From Tubiluchus corallicola (taxonomy: Eukaryota; Priapulida; Priapulimorpha; Priapulimorphida; Tubiluchidae): 64,000 nucleotides of DNA. The notes under the pieces were generated by a model, which was not told the DNA's origin, searched no databases, and was given only the letters and a program-made list of their open reading frames with translations. Below, one piece after another: positions 57,376 through 64,000 of this stretch (its first letter is position 1; each line of letters begins with the position of its first letter). A program made the translations under genes and the position numbers. Location: positions 291,217 through 355,216 of the forward strand of contig JAQGDQ010000189.1 in assembly GCA_030141605.1 (NCBI GenBank), read 5' to 3'.

Positions 57376-57860
57376 AATATAGGGCTGGATTATCCCCTGG
57401 CATAGGATAGTATAGGGCTGGATTATCCCCTGGCATAGGCTAGCATAGGGCTGGATTATCCCCTGGCATAGGATAGTATAGGGCTGGATTATCCCCTGGC
57501 ATAGGCTAGTATAGGGCTGGATTATCCCCTGGCATAGGCTAGTATAGGGCTGGATTATCCCCTGGCATAAGCTAGTATAGGGCTGGATGATCTCCTGGCA
57601 TAGGCTGGATTATCCCCTGGCATAAGCTAGTATAGGGCTGGATGATCTCCTGGCACAGGCTGGTATAGGGCTGGATGATCCCCTGGCATAGGCTGGTATA
57701 GGGCTGGATGATCTCCTGGCATTAGTATAGGGCTGGATGATCCCCTGGCATAGGCTAGTATAGGGCTGGATTATCCCCTGGCATAGGCTAGTATAGGGCT
57801 GGATTACCCCCTGGCATAGGCTGGTATAGGGCTGGATTATCCCCTGGCACAGGCTAGCAT
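57376..57860 (+). repeat. 33-bp minisatellite, right part (about 15 copies)
   Basis: Same unit as 55975-56073, with a few shortened units (ATGATCTCCTGGCATTAG) around 57590-57725. 57861-58287 is intronic with nothing recognised. Confidence 0.95.
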
Positions 57861-58287
57861 AAGTGGCAGCTCAGGGACCCACAAACATTGGTAAGATTTG
57901 GTAAAAAAAATATCTGTTTTTTCACAACAGTTGTGTTGAAATATGCCCTATTTAGCTATTTGGTTGCAATAAATAAAAAATATTCAAGACATGTGTGGGT
58001 AAGTTAGAGGGCGGTTCCGTCTAACGGAGGAGGGACATAATTTCATTAGCCTAGGGTATAAAGGTCATAATCCTGTCCTGGTTTTAGTTACTTGCTAAAA
58101 TTTAGCATTCTAATGAAGTTACAATAGACAAAATTAAATGTTTTGTAAACAGTTAGGCGCTCTGCAAGCCTGTATACACACCCAATGGCATCGTGTCTTT
58201 AATACATAACTTCAAATTAACTGAACTCACAACATACCGGCGACATCTATACTCAGAAATTTCAACTAAAGCAAATAAAAAATCTAC

Positions 58288-58477
58288 CTTTCTCTAACAT
58301 CAGAGTGAGTCTGTCTATTTGACTGTCCGACTGTTCTTTTTTCAAAGAGTTCTTAAGAAAGCTGAATGCTCTGTCTCGCTGATAGGTGGCGTTGTCGCTG
58401 TCACTGTAGTCCCACGAATGACTTGTACGTATATTGAATCTTCCACTGTTTCTTCTGCTAAACTCATAATGGCGGAC
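58288..58477 (-). CDS. SASH1: SASH-family exon downstream of the SLY motif
   Basis: Acceptor TATTTGCAG, donor AAAG|GTAGAT, phase 0 in and 1 out. Translation VRHYEFSRRNSGRFNIRTSH, then SWDYSDSDNATYQRDRAFSF and LKNSLKKEQSDSQIDRLTLM. It directly follows the SLY exon and corresponds to the SASH1 stretch after EEALARLKEYEAQHRQS, which includes an acidic DSD-type segment and a basic helix. Confidence 0.88.
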
Positions 58478-58611
58478 CTGCAAATAGCATTAGCAAATGA
58501 CTCAAGAACAGAAAAAAATTAAAGAAATATTAGTGGAATTGTTAAGATGTCTAATTTAAAATGAAAACATGTCAAAGATTATAAATAGTTTTTACACTTA
58601 TTTGCACTCTG

Positions 58612-60212
58612 CTAGTCAAGTCCCTTTCCTGACCCTTTACTAGTCAAGTCCCTTTCCTAACCCTTTACTAGTCAAGTCCCTTTCCCAACCCTTTACTAGT
58701 CAAGTCCCTTTCCCAACCCTTTACTAGTCAAGTCCCTTTCCTAAACCTTTACTAGTCAGGTCCCTTTCCTAACCCTTTACTAGTCAAGTCCCTTTCCTAA
58801 CTCTTTACTAGTCAAGTCCCTTTCCTAACCCTTTACTAGTCAAGTCCCTTTCCTAACCCTTTACTAGTCAAGTCCCTTTCCCAACCCTTTACTAGTCAAG
58901 TCCCTTTCCTAACCCTTTACTAGTCAAGTCCCTTTCCTAACCCTTTACTAGTCAAGTCACTTTCCTAACCCTTTACTAGTCAAGTCCCTTTCCTAACCCT
59001 TTACTAGTAAAGTCCGTTGCCTAACCCTTTACTAGTCAAGTCCCTTTCTTAACCCTTTACTAGTCAAGTCCCTTTCCTAACTCTTTATTAGTCAAGTCCT
59101 TTTCCTAACTCTTTATTAGTCAAGTCCCTTTCCTAGCCCTTTACTAGTCAAGTCCCTTTCCTAACCATTTACTAGTCAAGTACCTTTCCTAACTCTTTAT
59201 TAGTCATGTCCCTTTCCTAACCCTTTACTAGTCAAGTCCCTTTCCTAACCCTTTACTAGTCAAGTCCCTTTCCTAACCCTTTACTAGTCAAGTCTCCCTT
59301 TCCTAACCCTTTACTAGTCAAGTACCTTTCCTAACTCTTTATTAGTCAAGTCGCTTTCCTAACTCTTTACTAGTCAAGTCCCTTTCCTAACCCTTTACTA
59401 GTCAAGTACCTTTCCTAACTCTTTACTAGTCAAGTCCCTTTCCTAACCCTTTACTAGTCAAGTACCTTTCCTAACTCTTTATTAGTCAAGTCCCTTTCCT
59501 AACCCTTTACTAGTCAAGTCCCTTTCCTAACCCTTTACTAGTCAAGTACCTTTCCTAACTCTTTACTAGTCAAGTCCCTTTCCTAACCCTTTACTATTCA
59601 AGTCCCTTTCCTAACCCTTTACTAGTCAAGTCTCCCTTTCCTAACCCTTTACTAGTCAAGTACCTTTCCTAACTCTTTATTAGTCAAGTCGCTTTCCTAA
59701 CCCTTTACTACTAGTCAAGTCCCTTTCCCAACCCTTTACTAGTCAAGTACCTTTCCTAACTCTTTACTAGTCAAGTCCCTTTCCTAACCCTTTACTAGTC
59801 AAGTACCTTTCCTAACTCTTTATTAGTCAAGTCCCTTTCCTAACCCTTTACTAGTCAAGTCCCTTTCCTAACCCTTTACTAGTCAAGTACCTTTCCTAAC
59901 TCTTTACTAGTCAAGTCCCTTTCCTAACCCTTTACTATTCAAGTCCCTTTCCTAACCCTTTACTAGTCAAGTCCCTTTCCCAACCCTTTACTAATCAAGT
60001 CCCTTTCCTAACTCTTTATTAGTCAAGTCGCTTTCCTAACCCTTTACTACTAGTCAAGTCCCTTTCCCAACCCTTTACTAGTCAAGTCACTTTCCTAACC
60101 CTTTACTAGTCAAGTCCCTTTCCTAACTCTTTATTAGTCAAGTCCCTTTCCTAACAATTTACTAGTCAAGTCCCTTTCCTAACCCTTTACTAGTCAAGTA
60201 CCTTTCAAAATT
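58612..60212 (+). repeat. 28-bp minisatellite, about 57 copies
   Basis: Unit TAGTCAAGTCCCTTTCCTAA plus CCCTTTAC. About 1.6 kb. Variant units (AAGTACC, CTCTTTATTAG, AAGTCTCCC) recur as ordered blocks, showing larger segmental duplications inside the array. It lies in the intron between the SLY exon and the next exon. Confidence 0.97.
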
Positions 60213-60284
60213 CAGTAATCTGCCGTACACTTTTTAATATTTTTTAGCAATACGAGTTTCAAGAAAATATTTTTTACTACTATG

Positions 60285-60716
60285 ATTTGGATGACCAGTT
60301 GACCATACTGACCACACAATGCAAAAGTAATTATCTAGGTGTTGCACATTTGGATGACCAGTTGACCATGCTGACCACACAATGCAAAAGTAATTATCTA
60401 GGTGTTGCACATTTGGATGACCACTTGACCATGCTGACCACATAATGCAAAAGTAATTATCTAGGTGTTGCACATTTGGATGACCAGTTGACCATACTGA
60501 CCACACAATGCAAAAGTAATTATCTAGGTGTAGCACATTTGGACGACCAGTTGAACATACTGACCACACAATGCAAAAGTAATTATCTACGTGTTGCACA
60601 TTTGGACGACCAGTTGACCATACTGACCACACAATGCAAAAGTAATTATCTACGTGTTGCACATTTGGACGACCAGTTGACCATATTGACCACACAATGC
60701 AAAAGTAATTATCTAA
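60285..60716 (+). repeat. 63-bp minisatellite, 7 copies, abutting a splice donor
   Basis: Unit TTTGGATGACCAGTTGACCA ... GGTGTTGCACA, 63 bp. The last unit ends within 8 bp of the donor of the 60724-60827 exon. Open frames on both strands arise because 63 is divisible by three. Confidence 0.95.
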
Positions 60717-60723
60717 GTCTTAC

Positions 60724-60827
60724 TTGTTCAACAGCTTCTTCCATTGTTATAACACCTTCTTTCACCTGTATCATGAGACTTATTCTCTCCTCGTCCGGCA
60801 TTGTTATCTGACCAGCTGACAATGTCC
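60724..60827 (-). CDS. SASH1: SASH-family exon: SLY signature motif
   Basis: Acceptor TTTTCAG, donor CAA|GTAAGA. The first two bases complete a Gly codon from the 62557-62697 exon, and the exon ends in phase 0. Translation GTLSAGQITMPDEERISLMI, then QVKEGVITMEEAVEQ. This is the family-defining match: vertebrate SASH1 has ITMSDEERIQLMMMVKEKM, then ITIEEAL, at the same place. It predicts a short helical segment shared by SASH1, SASH3 and SAMSN1. Confidence 0.94.
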
Positions 60828-60979
60828 CTGAAAATTTTTTACAAGTTATAAAAGTGAATTACGAAGCAAATGAGCAAGTGTGGCAGGATTAGTCTGAACA
60901 TTTATCTTTTTAAGGGTCCGACTTACATCCGATTCGTCCACGACCAATCCGCCGGATCGTAATTCGACGACCACCTATA

Positions 60980-61651
60980 CAGTGTTCCCTAACTTGTCGC
61001 GGATGTTCCGTTCCAGGCCCACCCGCGATGAGTGATTTTCCGCGAAGTGGGGACGCTATACTTATTTTAGTGGTTATACGTTATTTTAAGTCTTTATAAA
61101 CCCTCCCCGCACTTTTGTACATAACCCTTTCCCATTCCCTAACCTGAAAGGGAAGAGCTGAGAGGGGGTAGCTGCGCACAGCGAAAGAAAACAATCTGCA
61201 CGGTACCTGAGCCAATCAGCGACTGGGATACAGAGCAGCATTTTCTGGCTGGTCGCTTTCCATCAATCAACCAATCGTGTGTTGTGTACAATCTCACGTC
61301 GGCAAGTAGCATCTCATGCGGGCACAAGTACTACATTTCGTTTTTGGTGTGCATTCATCCGCCGAATAAATACACTATTTACTGTAAATGGTCATTTTTA
61401 TTATTTATAATATACTTTTAATGTTAGCATTAATATTTTTAATATATTTTTATACATTTTGTGATTTTTTTATGCAAAATTCATCAAATCTATACATTAC
61501 TGCACAATACGTATTACGCATGTGCAAAAATACTTTAGACTGAGTACCGCAAAAACCCGCAAAACAGCAAAAATTCCGCGATAAATATTTTACATTAATA
61601 TTTTTTTGAAAACCCACGATAAACAAACCGCGAAGTAGCGAGGGAACACTG
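60980..61651. mobile_element. 672-bp TA-flanked inverted-repeat element (mariner/pogo-type MITE)
   Basis: Starts CAGTGTTCCCT and ends AGGGAACACTG, flanked by TA on each side. Subterminal CGCGAAGTAGCGAGGG and CCGCGAAGTGGGGACG are also inverted relatives. TA duplication and this terminal type fit Tc1/mariner/pogo. No transposase frame. Confidence 0.8.
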
Positions 61652-61879
61652 TACAAGATTTTAAGCAGTGTTTTTATTCGTAACCACGCAGCTCTTTAAC
61701 CCAACTGTTTTACTTACGCCCTAGGACAGTTATTCGCAGAGAAGGTAGGCCAAGCACATCTTCGAACCAGCCTTCAGCCTCTCCCCATTCTTACTGATAA
61801 ATAAGCCTAACTTTCCGTGCTATATAATTGACAAACGAGTTTAGTAATTTTTACAAAGCAAAATTAGCAATACACTCAT

Positions 61880-62540
61880 ATCTTGGTTTGCCGGACCTCG
61901 CTTATACGGATATCGGAAGAATCGGACAAAATGTGGACCGTTGAAAAGTGCCGCATACTATGGACACAGCCCACTGTTTCGTGAGCTGACCACTAGTTGG
62001 TGTGACGTCACTTTGTTTACATCATTGCATCAGTGTAACCAAAGAGCATGTAGCGACACGTGTGGCTACATAAAGGGTAAAGTATAAAAAAAGAAGACAG
62101 GCTATGCTCCTGGTCCTGGCTTAAACATTCAAACAGAGGAGCATGTTATGAGTAATGATCATGTTATATGATCAAAAGTCCTTTTTTGCTTTTTTGTAGT
62201 GATCTATGGACTGAACCAAAATATCATGTTCGACTATCTCTTAATTAGTCAATAAACATATATATATATATATATATATGTCAGTGTGTTTAAGTCGTTT
62301 AATATTCATAATTTCACAATAGCGATGGTGTTAGAATTATTTGAGTCAATTGCCGACAGTTTTTATATACTTTTGCGTACGAGTGGCCCGTACTAGACGT
62401 TTCTGAGACAATTAAGCGATTGATTCTACATTACCGTGAGTCTAATTCGCACACCTACAGTACTAGCTTAGTATTGGTAAATACGGACAATGGGCAAATT
62501 TGGACCGATGTCTCCGCACTTTTGTCCGGCAAACCGAGAC
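61880..62540. mobile_element. Inverted-repeat element next to the 62.6 kb exon
   Basis: GGTTTGCCGGACCTCGCTTA near 61894 and the inverse TTTTGTCCGGCAAACCGAGA near 62520 form terminal repeats of about 20-60 bp. The interior (61980-62110 and 62335-62420) is a diverged inverted relative of the 6843-7345 family (ACTTTGTTTACATCATTGCA; AGTTTTTATATACTTTTGCG). It includes a (TA)n at 62258-62280. Its edge is under 20 bp from the donor at 62556. Confidence 0.6.
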
Positions 62541-62556
62541 GCGTGTGTACTTTTAC

Positions 62557-62697
62557 CTTCGGGAAGCTTGTACGCAAACTCCGCGATGTTTTTATGAGCC
62601 GGAAGTGTAGATTTGTCCTTCTTTGAACCGAAGCGAAACAATCGTGTTAGGCCACCCTTCCGCTTGCCGTCCGAGTTGCAACACTTCTTCTGCCCAC
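62557..62697 (-). CDS. SASH1: SASH-family exon: basic segment before the SLY motif
   Basis: Acceptor GAATGCAG, donor GAAG|GTAAAA. The first two bases complete a Cys codon from the 63575-63615 exon, and one base is passed on to the SLY exon. Translation GQKKCCNSDGKRKGGLTRLF then RFGSKKDKSTLPAHKNIAEF. It corresponds by position to the Lys-rich KKKNKYFWQNFRK region of SASH1. The two phase matches on either side support the borders. Confidence 0.85.
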
Positions 62698-63039
62698 CTG
62701 CATTCAATCAGTTACAAAAATTGAAATACAAAATAATTGATTGTTGAATTAATAAATTCAGCTGTAGAGTACTGCGAAAAACCATAAATTATTTTCTAGC
62801 GAATGTATATAAGACTCCGTACCGTAAACAAGTGAACAGTTATATTAAATGAAATTCACATATGGCTAAACAGCTCAGTGTACATCAGTCGTAGTAAAGT
62901 TACTGCTTAAGTTTCAGTGATTACCAAACTTCTGATAAAAAAACAGGTTGTTTTAATTAAATGCTCTGTATCAAGCCTTTCTTGAAAGGCACAGAATCTG
63001 TTTAACATTTTCACAATAATTAGTTTTACACACTACATA

Positions 63040-63548
63040 TCAGTGTGGTGGTGCCACCTGGGTACATTTGTTAAAACTAATCAATGCATACACCAAATAT
63101 ACGTTGGCTACGGTAGTGTCGCCACCTATATTAACTAAAATTAATGAGGGCATACACTAATAACGCACATGCTCAAAACTAGATAGTGCAAGCAATGTGC
63201 TGCCATCTATGTGGGCTAAAATTAATGAACGTGAACAGTAAATGCGCAGCCATTCACATCTGTGTGGTACCAGTAGTGTGCTGCCACCTATGTGAGCTAA
63301 AATTAATGAATGTGCACATTATATAATTGTAACAAATATGACAACGGCGTTTATGTAGCACCAGCTGCGTACTGCCACCTGTGTGAGCTAAACATAATGA
63401 ATGTGCATACTATATACACAGTGGCTCATATCTGTGCAGTATCAACAGTGTGCTGCCACCTGTGTGAACTAAAATTAATTAATGCCTACACTAAATATGC
63501 AGTGCCAGCAGGGTACTGCCACCTGTGTGAGCTGAAACTAACGAGTTA
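63040..63548 (+). repeat. Degenerate repeat of about 80 bp (TGCCACCTGTGTGAGCTAAA)
   Basis: GCCACCT/GCCATCT followed by a variant of GTGTGAGCTAAAATTAATGA recurs seven times at spacings of roughly 52-90 bp, interleaved with TGTGCATACTATATA variants. More diverged than the other arrays. It ends 25 bp before the 63575-63615 exon. 62698-63040 shows nothing recognised. Confidence 0.75.
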
Positions 63549-63574
63549 GCACAAAAAAATCACATTATACTTAC

Positions 63575-63615
63575 AGTGTATTTCAGCCTGCTGAAGTTTC
63601 TCCTGTTTAAGCGCC
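63575..63615 (-). CDS. SASH1: SASH-family micro-exon (41 nt)
   Basis: Acceptor TTTTTTCACAG, donor CACT|GTAAGT. Frame ALKQEKLQQAEIH with one base carried in and one out; the base carried out joins the next exon to give Cys. A Gln/Lys-rich short helix. Too small to recognise alone; called on strong splice sites and the phase match. The preceding exon is beyond the window. Confidence 0.7.
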
Positions 63616-63742
63616 CTGTGAAAAAACAAAAATCCAATGATAACCTTTTGACTTTTAAGATCAGTTCTAAAAAACAAGTTTTGGCAGCTGTACAGACTAG
63701 GTAAAAAGAAACAAATGACTCAGACTCAAGCTGATAGTGGAG

Positions 63743-64000
63743 TACAGGGTGTCCCAGAAGTAACTGCACACTTTATATTTTCTAATTATACAGAATAAAT
63801 CAATTTGACTAATTACGCTGCTGTCCCTGTCGGAATACATCGCGTTGCTGGCTATGTCAATTAACATATGTACATTTGTATAGTTCACGTTACTTCATAC
63901 AGATGCCATCACATCTTTCTCTTTCTTTCTATTCTCTATTAACCTTTCTTTTCTACTCCTTTACTGCTCTTTTCTACTACACTCAGTCCACATTCGTTTG
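63743..64000 (+). mobile_element. Possible partial mariner-like end (GGGTGTCCCAGAAGT)
   Basis: ACAGGGTGTCCCAGAAGTAA at 63743 looks like a transposon terminus of the GGGTGTCCC type. No second end is in the window, so this is tentative. Confidence 0.25.

Noticed and set aside
53420-60210. CRISPR-like regular repeats
   Set aside because: Units are contiguous tandem repeats without unique spacers, in a eukaryotic intron. They are minisatellites.

Overview
This is invertebrate-animal genomic DNA (AT-rich, spliceosomal introns, many tandem repeats, LINE/SINE/MITE debris). Species cannot be fixed from sequence alone. There are no prokaryotic features.

The minus strand of the whole window is occupied by one large gene of the SASH/SLY adaptor family (the invertebrate counterpart of vertebrate SASH1/SASH3/SAMSN1). 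Exons can be read from about 63.6 kb down to position 1, with consensus splice sites and matching reading phases. They include an SLY-motif exon (60.7 kb), a 1,052-nt serine-rich exon (54.8-55.9 kb), a short basic exon (7.5 kb), the SH3 domain (2.8 and 1.4 kb) and the SAM domain (1-210). Two further 5' coding exons with their own ATG (22.0 kb, and 13.8-15.4 kb with 31-codon coding repeats) end in the same phase as the upstream exon chain. At least three N-termini could therefore feed the same SH3-SAM C-terminus.

Inside one intron of that gene (between 53.3 kb and the alternative exon at 22.0 kb) lies an array of five copies of a gene family I do not recognise. Units A (27541-29448) and B (32175-35279) are on the minus strand; C (a broken pseudogene near 36.7-37.5 kb), D (40433-43675) and E (46210-49344) are on the plus strand. 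All point outward from a centre near 36.5 kb. A, B and E have full-length single-exon reading frames; D is intact except for a frameshifted C-terminus. They encode secreted-looking precursors: N-terminal hydrophobic segment, a conserved N-domain, clusters of basic residues resembling proprotein-convertase sites, Thr-rich linkers, and four to nine copies of a cysteine module C-x3-C-x3-C-x8/9-C-x3-C-x3-C. B, D and E contain the whole mature-region block twice. Each gene travels with a conserved kit: about 0.35 kb of 5' DNA, a 3' minisatellite, a tRNA-like block, degenerate telomere-like repeats and, in most units, a LINE tail. This family is the most likely undescribed system here.

The remaining DNA is intronic: minisatellites with periods of about 28, 32, 33, 33, 54, 63, 65, 97 and 111 bp, a hAT-like element that inserted into a minisatellite, a TA-flanked inverted-repeat element, a TSD-flanked retroposon, a 5S-rRNA-derived retroposon, and several dispersed repeat families. 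One of these, about 0.5 kb long, brackets the cysteine-rich array in inverted orientation.
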